A DNA stretch of 64,000 nt from Ktedonosporobacter rubrisoli (GCF_004208415.1 NZ_CP035758.1:124001-188000), one strand, 5' to 3'; positions 18,334-27,583 are shown, counted from the stretch's first letter. Notes: generated by a model from the sequence alone, not told the origin. Made by a program: numbers and translations.

Positions 18334-19112
18334 ATGCTGATCATTTTGATCCTTTTTATTAGCGCCTTTCTCCTCTGGCTGGCCGGATTTCTCATCGTGA
18401 CAGATTTTTCTGTCCCTTTAAGAAAGTTTGGCTCGTTTCAGCACATACTCGCAGTTTTCCCTCATGCTGATGATGAAGCTATAAGTTGTGGGGGAGTCTC
18501 CACCACGCAGCAAGCAAGGGATGCATGGTAACCTTAGTGCTGCTCACCCGAGGAGAAAGAGGAACGCAAGATGCCAGATTAGAACCGGAACTTAAAGATA
18601 TCAGGGCGCAGGAGGCCCGCAACTCAGCGGCACTACTTGGAGTCTCCAGGCTCATTCAAGAGGACTTTGGGGATGGAGCCTTGGCAGCTAAAAGAGCCGA
18701 GCTTACCAAGTTTATGAGTACGCTCCTCGCAGAAGAGCAGCCCGATCTACTTATCACCTATGATCTCGCTGGCTTCTATGGGCATCCAGATCATATCATT
18801 TGCTCAGAGGTAGTAACTGATCTACAAAGGAACAGATTTCAAACTATTCCTTTATGGTATGTAACATTTCCTGCAATAGTTCTAGCAAGGGCCAGGATGC
18901 CTGAACATATGGCAACTCATCCCTATAGCCAGAATCAGCAGGCCTTGCCTACTCGTAAGATATTCATAGGGACCAGCGTGTTTCCAAAGATCAGATCATG
19001 GTATGCATATAAGAGCCAGCGAGCCTCCTTAACAAAGGGCCTCAGAAAGCTTCTTCCCATCTGGTTTTTCCTTTCTATGGTGCTCTTTGAGTATTTTGCA
19101 GAGGTAAACTAG
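18334..19112 (+). pseudogene. PIG-L family deacetylase interrupted by a 1-base frameshift
   Basis: The N-terminal part (18334-18531) has a membrane anchor of about 22 residues and the first metal motif PHADDE, then reads CGGV. The rest (to 19112) continues in the next frame with SLHHAASKGCMVTLVLLTRGE and the second metal motif GHPDH. Adding one G to the five-G run at 18490-18494 restores a continuous CGGSLHHAAS protein of about 260 aa. The family removes N-acetyl groups from GlcNAc-type sugars (GlcNAc-PI, mycothiol, bacillithiol, teicoplanin). The lesion could be a sequencing error, a true mutation or slippage; everything else looks intact. Confidence 0.75.
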
Positions 19113-19133
19113 CTCTTAAGGGAGAGAATTTAT

Positions 19134-20315
19134 ATGGAAAAACTTGAAAATGCTCCTCAACACATATCGCTGACCCCAGCTCAGCGCGTCGGGGCCAATA
19201 ACTTACTGACACTTCCATTTTCTCAGGAATTACACATACAACGGCCCGCACAGCCTCTCACAGACGCCTGGAGACATCTTCCCATCGAGCCACGCCGCGC
19301 TACATTACTGGGTATAAGTTTTCGCCCTCCCCATATAGAGACCCTTGGCCTGGATTCACGCAGTACACTGCAAACCTTGCTAGATTATCCTTTTCAGCTT
19401 ATTCGCTTAGGCGCCTACTGGAAGCGTATTGAGCCAGAGCCAGGAGTATTCCATCTTGATGAGCTCGATTGGCAGATCGCTGCCGCCGAACGGGCCGGAA
19501 AACAGATCATCCTCTGCATCGGACCCCTCAAGACCTTTAGCTATCCTGAGTTCTTTGTACCAGCCCACCATCTAAAACATCCCTTCCCAGAACATACCCT
19601 TATCAAGCCTTCCGCCTATCCCGCCCTCCTCGAAGCTGCCAGCGCGTTCATTGCCCGCATTGTAGAGCGATACAAGCAGCGGGCAAGCATTGTCGCCTGG
19701 CAGCTTGAACACGAGGCGGTTGATCCCTTGGGAGTTGAACATAGCTGGCGCCTTGACGTTACTTTCGTTGAAAAAGAAGTTGAAGCGCTCAGACAAGCCG
19801 ATCCAGACAGGCCGATTATGATGAATGGCTTTCTACCATCTTCTCTGCTGGTATCTCTTTCTCAGCGCTGGCAAACGCGCGACCAGGGTGACTCGCTCGC
19901 GATAGCACAACGCTTTGCAGACATCGTTGGATTAGATTATTATCCGCGCCACGCCTTGCTGAGCCTGGGTTCCAGAACCTTATATCTCGATGGCGCTAAG
20001 AGCTCCTGGCAGCAGCACAGGCTAAAGCAGTTATCGCCCTTGCTACAAGCCCACCGCCAAAAGCTAATGGTTGCCGAGGGACAGGCAGAGCCGTGGGAGA
20101 CAGTGACAACGCCGCCCAATCCTGCCGGTAGCGTCATGTATAGCTGCCCTCCAGAGCAACTCATTGCCAACTATAACGCGTGCATGCGCTGGTCGCTACA
20201 AAGTATGCCCTTATATGCTTACCTTTTTTGGGGCGCCGAGTACTGGATGCTGCGTAAGCAAAGCGCAGACCCAAGTTATCTGCAGGCCTTTGCCCGCCTC
20301 CTCGAAGAAAGCTAA
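19134..20315 (+). CDS. TIM-barrel glycoside-hydrolase-like protein (clan GH-A type)
   Basis: A 393-aa protein with no signal peptide. FQLIRLGAYWKRIEPEPGVFHLDELDWQI (about residues 87-115) is the usual start of GH-A barrels: the substrate determines the course of a traveller through W and EP residues. The likely acid/base is Glu194 in AWQLEHEA (Asn is usual where His193 stands) and the nucleophile Glu315 in MVAEGQAEPW. AGGGAGAG precedes the ATG. It follows the PIG-L gene by 21 bp, probably one operon. The substrate is unknown. Confidence 0.72.
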   Translation: MEKLENAPQHISLTPAQRVGANNLLTLPFSQELHIQRPAQPLTDAWRHLPIEPRRATLLGISFRPPHIETLGLDSRSTLQTLLDYPFQLIRLGAYWKRIEPEPGVFHLDELDWQIAAAERAGKQIILCIGPLKTFSYPEFFVPAHHLKHPFPEHTLIKPSAYPALLEAASAFIARIVERYKQRASIVAWQLEHEAVDPLGVEHSWRLDVTFVEKEVEALRQADPDRPIMMNGFLPSSLLVSLSQRWQTRDQGDSLAIAQRFADIVGLDYYPRHALLSLGSRTLYLDGAKSSWQQHRLKQLSPLLQAHRQKLMVAEGQAEPWETVTTPPNPAGSVMYSCPPEQLIANYNACMRWSLQSMPLYAYLFWGAEYWMLRKQSADPSYLQAFARLLEES

Positions 20316-20551
20316 TATCTCTGGTATCAGCTTGTAATCGGGCTTTCTCTTACGCGATGGAGATAATCTTTCAGATGCGTATAGCTAGAAATCTACTGGC
20401 TTTTTTATTGCCTCCTCAGGGCATATCCGGAAGGATATTACTCAGTTCTGAATAATAAGCCTGAAGCGGGCAATGTGCTTCAGCTTGGAATACACAACAA
20501 CCTCATGCTAGAATAAGAAAGATGATTTGCCCGAGTGGAGTAGATTCAGCT

Positions 20552-22807
20552 ATGGCTCAAGAAGACACAACTTATTTCACTACAGCGCAAGCGGCCAGCA
20601 TGCTTGGGGTTCACCCCAATACCGTACGCCGCTGGGCCAGGCACAACCTCCTGGACGGTCAACGCCTGGGGGCACATGGAATCTGGCACTTTACGCAAGA
20701 AGCACTACAGCAAATAAGGAGCCATAAGTGGTCATCTAGCCAGACTGCCGAAATACTGACATCTCCTCACCGAAAAGATAGAGCATTATCTCCCCGCCAA
20801 TCTTCCACAAGCCTTATACACGGCGGAGGAGAGATGACAATCCTGGTACGCTCATTCGACTGGTCACAAACATCCCTCGGTCCCATTGAGTGGTGGCCGC
20901 CGAGCCTACGCACGGGAATTAATATAATGCTCAACTCAGCAACTCCTATGTTCATCTGGTGGGGTCGGGAAGCGCTCAATTTTTTTAATGATGCCAGCAT
21001 TCCTATTATCGGCCAGGCCAAACATGCACAATGGCTGGGACGCCCCGCAAAAGAGCGTTGGCAAGAGATATGGCATATCATAAGTCCTCTTTTCGAGAGC
21101 GTAATGGAGACAGGAAAATCGGCAACTTCCAATGATCTACTGATACCGCTAGCTGCTCGCACTCTTTCCTTGAAGGAAGTCTATTTTACCTTTTCTTACG
21201 GGCCCCTCTACGATGACAGCGGAAGAATAGGCGGTGCCATTTGCGTCTGCACAGAAACGACAGCGCGAGTCCTGAGTGAGAGGCGTTTTCAAATTCAGCG
21301 TCATGCAGGATCATATGAAAGCTATGTTGGCTCGGTAGAGGAGAGCGTTGAGGCCGAGCGTCGCCGCCTGCACGGCCTGTTTATGCAAGCGCCTGCTGCA
21401 GTGGCTATTCTGAATGGCCCCAAATACCATATTGAGCTAGCCAATCCAACGGTACTTAAAATCCTCAACAAGTCAAAAGAAGATGTGAGGAACAAGCCTC
21501 TTTTTGAGGTATTGCCAGAGATTCGTGAACAGGGCATCGATAAGCTCCTTGCAGGCGTTATGGCTACCGGCATTCCCTATGTTGGTAGAGAATTAAACGT
21601 CCCACTTAATCGCCGAGGAGATGGGCAGCTTGAGGATACATACTTTACGTTCGTCTATACGCCCTTGCGCAATACAGAGAATATGATAGAAGGCGTTATG
21701 GTCTTTGCCTACGAAGTTACTGAGCAGGTAATCGCGCGGCAAAAGGTAGAAGAAAGCGAAGAACGCTTTCGTACGCTGGCGGATCATATGTCTCAGTTCG
21801 CCTGGATGGCCGACGAGACCGGTTGGATTTTCTGGTACAACCAGCGCTGGTATGATTATACAGGGACAAGCTTAGCGGAAATGGAGGGCTGGGGTTGGCA
21901 AAAAGTCCATCATCCCGACCACGTGCAACGCGTAGTAGAAAAGATTAGCCACTGCTTTCAGGTTGGCGAAAGCTGGGAGGATACCTTTCCCTTACGTGGC
22001 AAGGACGGAACTTACCGCTGGTTCCTCTCGCGGGCCATCCCGATTCGCAATGAGCAGGGCAGAATTATCCGCTGGTTCGGCACAAATACTGACGTCACTG
22101 AACAAAAACAGCTTGAGCAGCAAAAGGACGAATTCATTGGTATCGCCAGCCACGAGCTAAAAACGCCTGTTACGAGTTTGAAAGCCTACACTCAGTTACT
22201 AGAACGCCGCTTTCGCCGGGCAGGCGATGAGCAAGCTGCTACGCTGCTCGCAAGAATGGATATCCAGTTAAATAAGCTGACCTCGTTAATTGGCGATTTA
22301 TTGGATGTCACGAAGATTGAGAGTGGCAAATTGCAATTCCACTTCTCATTGTTTGATTACAATGAACTGATACAGGAGATCGTCGAAGAGATACAACGCA
22401 CAACGAGCAGACATACGATTGTGCAGAAATTAGAGTCTTCGCCCACGCTCACAGCTGATCGAGAGCGCATTGGACAGGTTTTGATCAACTTGCTCACCAA
22501 TGCAATCAAGTATTCGCCCCAGGCTGAGACGATCGTGATAAAAACGCTCCACAAGGGCGATCAGCTCATTACATCAGTACAAGATTTTGGTATTGGCATT
22601 CCTCTAGAAAAACAGATACATATCTTCGAACGCTTTTATCGTGTTGAGGGAGATAAGCAAGTCACTTACCCTGGGTTAGGGCTGGGACTCTATATTTCTG
22701 CCGAGTTTATAAGACGCCATGAAGGCTCGATCTGGTTGGAGAGTGAGGAGGGCCAGGGAACGACGTTTTCTTTCTCTTTACCTCTCTCCCTCTCTCAATG
22801 CTGCTAA
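20552..22807 (+). CDS. PAS-domain histidine kinase with N-terminal MerR/excisionase-type HTH
   Basis: A cytosolic kinase of 751 aa from this start (761 from the ATG at 20522). Residues about 6-60 form a HTH_17-like domain (TTAQAASMLGVHPNTVRRWAR). Three PAS-type sensor regions follow (about 95-245, 275-395 and 405-525), then the dimerisation domain with His534 in ASHELKTP and an HATPase with N-box NLLTNAIKYSP and G-boxes DFGIGIP and GLGLGLYIS. There are no transmembrane helices and no receiver domain. No response regulator is adjacent. GTGGAG 11 bp before 20552 favours this start. Confidence 0.86.
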   Translation: MAQEDTTYFTTAQAASMLGVHPNTVRRWARHNLLDGQRLGAHGIWHFTQEALQQIRSHKWSSSQTAEILTSPHRKDRALSPRQSSTSLIHGGGEMTILVRSFDWSQTSLGPIEWWPPSLRTGINIMLNSATPMFIWWGREALNFFNDASIPIIGQAKHAQWLGRPAKERWQEIWHIISPLFESVMETGKSATSNDLLIPLAARTLSLKEVYFTFSYGPLYDDSGRIGGAICVCTETTARVLSERRFQIQRHAGSYESYVGSVEESVEAERRRLHGLFMQAPAAVAILNGPKYHIELANPTVLKILNKSKEDVRNKPLFEVLPEIREQGIDKLLAGVMATGIPYVGRELNVPLNRRGDGQLEDTYFTFVYTPLRNTENMIEGVMVFAYEVTEQVIARQKVEESEERFRTLADHMSQFAWMADETGWIFWYNQRWYDYTGTSLAEMEGWGWQKVHHPDHVQRVVEKISHCFQVGESWEDTFPLRGKDGTYRWFLSRAIPIRNEQGRIIRWFGTNTDVTEQKQLEQQKDEFIGIASHELKTPVTSLKAYTQLLERRFRRAGDEQAATLLARMDIQLNKLTSLIGDLLDVTKIESGKLQFHFSLFDYNELIQEIVEEIQRTTSRHTIVQKLESSPTLTADRERIGQVLINLLTNAIKYSPQAETIVIKTLHKGDQLITSVQDFGIGIPLEKQIHIFERFYRVEGDKQVTYPGLGLGLYISAEFIRRHEGSIWLESEEGQGTTFSFSLPLSLSQCC

Positions 22808-22852
22808 CACGGCTAAACAGGGCTAGATGAGCCACTGAAAGGTTACGTGTTC

Positions 22853-23512
22853 CTATCCGTCAGCCAGGCTCATTTGCTGAATGCGTGTCCGCCGATAATA
22901 ACGAGAGGCGCGCGCACGGTTGCCACAGCCTTTCATTGAGCAATAACGGCGGCTGCGGTTCTTGCTTGTGTCAAGGAACAGCCAACCACAACCATCTGTA
23001 TGAGGACATGCCTTCACACGCTGCAGCTTCTCGGTTGTGAGCACTTCACCAACCGAATGCACAACAGGCCACAGAGGCCAGGCCAGATCATCTATAGTAG
23101 CAGCCCAGTGCCAGGCAAAGCCCTGCACAGACTGCGCAATCCGTAAACGTCCCATCAACGCGTTGATCGTCTCCAGATCGGACGGCACCACTGACTCATT
23201 GCTCACTAACGCTGAAAACATTCGGTAGGCGGCTTCCCGCAGCTCAATCGCCCGCTCAAACATCCTATCAGCCTCCTCAGGATATTCGCAGGCTTTCTTC
23301 AAGAGTAACTCGGCTCTGGGGGCTGAGAGCGCTCCAGCGTGCACGCTCCAGCTGATAAGATCGGTATAACAGCCCAGGTAATCGCGCCGTGGCGACCCTG
23401 CGCGCGGCTCAACAGTATTCACAAAATCCAGGCAGAGCGCACCGCCTAGCAAAACTTGCTGCGGCGCAAGCTCTTGCCCCTTTTCATATGGATTGCGCCT
23501 TGTTTTTAACAT
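22853..23512 (-). CDS. CGNR zinc-finger transcriptional regulator (ABATE domain)
   Basis: A 219-aa protein with an N-terminal ABATE-type stress domain (GGALCLDFVNTVEPRAG near residue 24) and a C-terminal CGNR zinc finger (about 168-210; the CPHTDGCGWLFLD, RYCSMKGCGNRARASRYY pattern with four Cys). GAGAGGG lies 6 bp upstream of the ATG. Such proteins are putative one-component regulators of antibiotic or stress genes; their ligands are not known. Confidence 0.88.
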   Translation of the reverse strand: MLKTRRNPYEKGQELAPQQVLLGGALCLDFVNTVEPRAGSPRRDYLGCYTDLISWSVHAGALSAPRAELLLKKACEYPEEADRMFERAIELREAAYRMFSALVSNESVVPSDLETINALMGRLRIAQSVQGFAWHWAATIDDLAWPLWPVVHSVGEVLTTEKLQRVKACPHTDGCGWLFLDTSKNRSRRYCSMKGCGNRARASRYYRRTRIQQMSLADG

Positions 23513-24091
23513 TCAAGCCCTCTCTAACACATAATAATCATTTCACCAGTTATAACATCCTTCACCATCATATAACTACCCATATAAATATAGCACGTTA
23601 TAATACAGGTGGCGAATCTTCCTTGCACTAATAAAGCAATCATACTTAAAGATTACAGCTTGTTGCCTTCTCTTTCGCGCATTACGCCGTCAACCCGCCT
23701 ACTTTATATATCGATTCGGAACACTTTACTGATGGCTCAATGGGCAAATAGCGGGGAGTGAAGATATCCTGCTCGCCAGCGATTCATTGCTATCTTGACG
23801 GTTTAGGGGTTCTCGCACCCGCAGGTCAGACCAGCCCTATCAGCATGTATCTTCTCTTATCGCAGGCAGCCTTACCATTGTAGCGCTTAAAAAAATCTGG
23901 AATTGTGGGAAAAACAGCTCCCCTCTTCTTATATCGTAGCATAATTGTCAACCTGACCACATTGTCCAATTGAACGATGTTTATTTATCTTATTTCAGCT
24001 ATACTTATCCTGACATATATCTTTAATCAGTTTGTATCATCTAACCCTTTTTCAATAGCTGTCCAGCTTTTTAATAAGGAGCATGCAAGAA
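23513..24091. other. 579-bp AT-rich intergenic stretch
   Basis: It separates two divergent genes and should contain both promoters. I see no credible protein or RNA gene. It is richer in A and T than its surroundings from about 23500 to 23610. Confidence 0.35.
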
Positions 24092-24550
24092 ATGAAGGAC
24101 ACTAAAAGCATGTGTTTGGATGAACTACAATACTGCTTTGTCGTAAAGCGCAAGCTTGCCAATGGCTCTATAGAGCTTTCCTTTAGCAGCTACGCTCCTT
24201 TTAGAGATGATATCGAGACTTTCCCTTTTGACACAGAAATGGATGCTGCGCTCTTCTTGCTTGAAGAAGCACGCCAGGGAGTCCTTATCAGTGAGAATGA
24301 TCGCGAGGCCGCCCAGGCTATCATCCACGAAGAGAAACCGCTCTTCCTTTACGAAACACGCCAGGGCGATGGGACGCTCCTCCTCTCGCTGCACGATTGC
24401 CTACCTCCAGACGATTCTTCAGTGACGGTCTTTGGCAGCCGGGCTCCGCGTCGCCTTGCCCGCTTTCTGCTGAGAAGGCTACACGAGAACCAACGCGTAC
24501 AGGTTAGTCCCCAAACTTTGCAGCAAGCTCAGCATCTGCTTGACAAGTAG
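24092..24550 (+). CDS. hypothetical protein with two tandem related domains
   Basis: A 152-aa soluble protein I do not recognise. Its two halves align with each other: an opening strand pattern ending in ANGSIELSF or GDGTLLLSL, a Pro/Asp-rich loop, then a helix AALFLLEEARQGVLIS or ARFLLRRLHENQRVQVS, and a closing helix EAAQAII or QQAQHLL. This suggests an internal duplication of about 65 residues. AAGGAG 10 bp before 24092 decides the start over the ATG at 24083. A hairpin terminator follows. Confidence 0.7.
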   Translation: MKDTKSMCLDELQYCFVVKRKLANGSIELSFSSYAPFRDDIETFPFDTEMDAALFLLEEARQGVLISENDREAAQAIIHEEKPLFLYETRQGDGTLLLSLHDCLPPDDSSVTVFGSRAPRRLARFLLRRLHENQRVQVSPQTLQQAQHLLDK

Positions 24551-24576
24551 CAGGCACAGATCTTTTCTCCTAACCA

Positions 24577-24606
24577 GGCTCTTTCCTTTGCGAACGGGAA
24601 AGAGTC
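24577..24606 (+). terminator. hairpin terminator between convergent genes
   Basis: A 10-bp stem (GGCTCTTTCC with GGAAAGAGTC, one G-T pair) closes a 10-nt loop between the duplicated-domain gene and the convergent HTH-peptidase gene. It ends 6 bp from the latter's stop codon. Confidence 0.55.
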
Positions 24607-24611
24607 TATGA

Positions 24612-25721
24612 TTACTGCCCTCTTTGTCGAGCAAAGCCCCAATCTAGCAATTTTGTCGCGTCGATATAGCGATGCTTCATCTCTTTACACTGCAGCAGCG
24701 TACCAAGCAAATGCTGTTTACTGCTAGTAGCCGAGAAAACAAAGCAAGCTCCAGCCTCGGGCGTATAGCCGGTCTTGACTCCCGTTGTGCCTGCGTAGCT
24801 TCCCAACAGCGTATTTGTAGTTTCCCAGCTATAGGCCTGATGCATGGATGTAGCCGGAAGCGTATAGCGCTGCAATTGCACAATCTGGGCAAAAAGTGGA
24901 TTGGCTAGAGCGTATAGGGTCAGATGGGCAAGGTCAGCAGCAGTTGAATAGTTATCATGTGCGGCAAATTCATTGCTCCCCAGATAGGGAGTCCCACTTG
25001 GGTTAACAAAGTGCGTATTCTTCAAATGCAAGCGTCGCGCATAATGATTCATCAACTTGACAAATTCGCGCATATTGCCGGCTACAGACTCGGCCACTAC
25101 TAAGGCTGCATCATCGCCGGAGGGTAAGAGCATAGCATAGAGCAAATCCCACACACTAAGCTGGTCGTCTACATTCAGACGGGTACAATTCCCACCATAG
25201 CGTTTAATAAGTTCTATCGTTTCATGTTTGATGGTCACGTCTTGCTGCAGATCAGCTTGCTCGATGGCGATCAGGCTAGTCATGATCTTAGTTGTACTGG
25301 CTATAGGAAGAAGTTCCTCGCCATGGAGATCAAGTAATAGCCGATCGGAGCGAGCGTCAAGTAGATAAGCCGAGGCCGAGTGCACAAGAAATGGCGTCTG
25401 TCCCTGCACCAGCCAGGGCGAAACCCTCTCTCCCTTATTGCGCTGTTCCCCTACATTTATAATTGGCATCTGCGCCGCTAGGCTGCCTGCGCGGGCAAAT
25501 TCTAGAAATGTCGAGCGCGATTGGGGAGCGATCTCCAGGCAATCAGCGAGCAGTTCGGCAAGCTCCTTTGAGGGGCGCCGCTCGTTAGCTTCAATTTTAC
25601 GAATAGTAATGGTAGCACAATTGGTATGTTGGGCAAGCTCTGCCTGAGTGAGATAGCGTTTACGGCGCTGCTCTCTCAGCCATGTGCCAAATAGCCTCTC
25701 TTTATGTACTACACGGGCCAT
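24612..25721 (-). CDS. XRE-type HTH fused to S11 D-Ala-D-Ala carboxypeptidase-like domain
   Basis: A 369-aa fusion. Residues 10-70 are a Cro/C1-type HTH (LTQAELAQHTNCATITIRKIE, then ANERRPS). Residues 110-365 are a penicillin-binding peptidase of the DacA family: SxxK at Ser142-Lys145, an SxN-equivalent Ser201-Gly-Asp203 (Asp instead of Asn) and KTG at 316-318. No signal peptide or transmembrane helix is present, although S11 peptidases normally act outside the membrane. Gene orientation is divergent from a class B PBP 250 bp away. It may be a cytoplasmic one-component sensor of beta-lactams or cell-wall fragments; a catalytic role is the alternative. Confidence 0.85.
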   Translation of the reverse strand: MARVVHKERLFGTWLREQRRKRYLTQAELAQHTNCATITIRKIEANERRPSKELAELLADCLEIAPQSRSTFLEFARAGSLAAQMPIINVGEQRNKGERVSPWLVQGQTPFLVHSASAYLLDARSDRLLLDLHGEELLPIASTTKIMTSLIAIEQADLQQDVTIKHETIELIKRYGGNCTRLNVDDQLSVWDLLYAMLLPSGDDAALVVAESVAGNMREFVKLMNHYARRLHLKNTHFVNPSGTPYLGSNEFAAHDNYSTAADLAHLTLYALANPLFAQIVQLQRYTLPATSMHQAYSWETTNTLLGSYAGTTGVKTGYTPEAGACFVFSATSSKQHLLGTLLQCKEMKHRYIDATKLLDWGFARQRGQ

Positions 25722-25973
25722 ATGCTATAGTCCTGTTTTCTAGCCAGCTGCCGAAGAGCGCTAAGTGAGATTACGTTTCAGTGCTTTGCTACTTCATAGC
25801 CTCGCGCCTTCAGCTTTCCCCATTTCTAACCTTATCCATACTCACAATTGTATCACTTTTTGTATCGCTCTTCCGCATGCTGGTCCTACTTTTATTTGCT
25901 ACTATCGCAAGAGATTCTTAGGCAGGCACAATCCTGGCAATAAACTCATACAAATCATTTAGGGAGTATGACT

Positions 25974-27572
25974 ATGAATATTAGTGAAAATATACGTAAA
26001 TTAATGCTTATTATACTACTCCTCTTTGTAGCTATGAGCAGCGGATTAGTCTACTGGCAAGTTATCGCCGCTCAAAAAGTTATCGCAAACATCCATAATC
26101 AGCGTCATTGCCTGAGCAATAATGCGCCTGTACGCGGGCGAATCTTTGATCGTAACGGTGTCCTCCTTGCTGATTCAAGGCCAGCTCCCGGCGTTTGTGG
26201 CTATCTACGCCACTACTATGAGCCCTCTCTAGCTGGCCTGATCGGCTATTATATCAACCCGCTCTACGGCTCCAGTGGGATAGAGCAGCAGTTCAATGCA
26301 TATCTTAACGGTCAACAGACTATCTCTTCTCGTAGCCTGATCGATCCGATCTTGCATCGTCCTCCTGTTGGGGATGATATCTACCTTACTATCGACGTGC
26401 GTATCCAGAAATTAATCAGTCAGCACTTCGATGATTACGTTCGTATAGATAACGAGAACACTTTTGCCTCGGATCGAGGAGCCGTCATTGTGATGGACCC
26501 ACATACAGGTGAAGTGCTGGCGATGCTTAGTCGTCCTGGCTTTGATCCCAATAAGCTTGTCTCTACGGTGGCCAGAGGCGATATGTCTTACTATAATCAG
26601 CTCGCCGCAGATCATAAACAGCCCCTGCTGGAGCGCCCCCTTCAAGATACTTATATTCCAGGCTCTAGCTATAAGGCTGTTACGCTTCTGGCCGGCCTGG
26701 ATTCAGGCACAACTACGCTGGATACGCCCTTTGACGCTAAGCACGCCCTTGGCCCCATTTTTATCAATGGGCAGCAAATAGGCCCGGTTGGCAATAATAT
26801 CTCTGGCTATACCTACCATTTCCCGGTCACTACCGAGTATGGTTTTGTTCATTCAGATAACCTTATCTTCGCGCAAATTGGCACCAGGTTGGGCTCTAGC
26901 ACCTGGCTTGACTACAACAGGCGTTTCTATATAGGGGAGAAGATTCCCTTCGATCTACCTGTGGTGCCAAGCAGCATTCTAAAGAATGGACAACCCTTAC
27001 AGGAAAATGAGCTGGCCGCCGACGCTTTCGGACAAGGCTACGATGCCGTGACGCCATTACAAATGGCCCTTTTCAATAATGCGGTAGCGGCTAATGGCCA
27101 GCTTATGCGCCCAATGCTGGTATCTAAAATTGTGGCCTCAGATGCCAGCCCTGTCATGAGCAATAACCCGCAGCTACTACGCACACCAATCTCCAGTCAG
27201 ACGGCAACGCAGGTACGCCAGGCTATGTATGGGGTGATTCGCTGCGGCTCCGGTTCAATCGTGCCTGCCCTGCTCGATTCGGCAGACGGAATTATTGGGA
27301 AGACGAGCACCGGTCAGGTCAGCGACAAGGGCAACATTGGCGCTCATGGCTGGATGATTACGCAGGCGCCCTACTCTGTGCAGAATCCGACTCAATTGCC
27401 CCGTCTAACCATCGTGGCCATGAAAGAAAACGCGGGTGATGGTGCTCTGGCAGTTGGACCAATGCTAGCGGGCATGTACCACGACATCTTTGCCGAAGGC
27501 TATGTCAAGGTAGATCTGCCGCCGGCCATTCCCAATTATTGCTGCTCTACGCGTATGCTACAGTGCGGCTAA
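25974..27572 (+). CDS. class B penicillin-binding protein (PbpA/FtsI-like transpeptidase)
   Basis: A 532-aa peptidoglycan transpeptidase anchored by one N-terminal helix (about residues 8-30). RGRIFDRNGVLLADS near residue 55 is the usual start of the pedestal domain. The active site has SxxK at Ser231-Lys234 (PGSSYK), SDN in GFVHSDN and a KTS triad near 443 (GKTSTGQ) where KTG is usual. GGGAG is 7 bp before the ATG at 25974, so the ATG at 25968 is unlikely. It is divergent from the HTH-peptidase fusion, which may regulate it. Confidence 0.9.
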   Translation: MNISENIRKLMLIILLLFVAMSSGLVYWQVIAAQKVIANIHNQRHCLSNNAPVRGRIFDRNGVLLADSRPAPGVCGYLRHYYEPSLAGLIGYYINPLYGSSGIEQQFNAYLNGQQTISSRSLIDPILHRPPVGDDIYLTIDVRIQKLISQHFDDYVRIDNENTFASDRGAVIVMDPHTGEVLAMLSRPGFDPNKLVSTVARGDMSYYNQLAADHKQPLLERPLQDTYIPGSSYKAVTLLAGLDSGTTTLDTPFDAKHALGPIFINGQQIGPVGNNISGYTYHFPVTTEYGFVHSDNLIFAQIGTRLGSSTWLDYNRRFYIGEKIPFDLPVVPSSILKNGQPLQENELAADAFGQGYDAVTPLQMALFNNAVAANGQLMRPMLVSKIVASDASPVMSNNPQLLRTPISSQTATQVRQAMYGVIRCGSGSIVPALLDSADGIIGKTSTGQVSDKGNIGAHGWMITQAPYSVQNPTQLPRLTIVAMKENAGDGALAVGPMLAGMYHDIFAEGYVKVDLPPAIPNYCCSTRMLQCG

Positions 27573-27583
27573 GCAAAAGCCTT

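Noticed and set aside
24612..25721. assembly artefact joining two genes
   Set aside because: The HTH and peptidase are in one uninterrupted frame with a natural linker of about 35 residues, so a true fusion is more likely, though a re-check of reads is reasonable.
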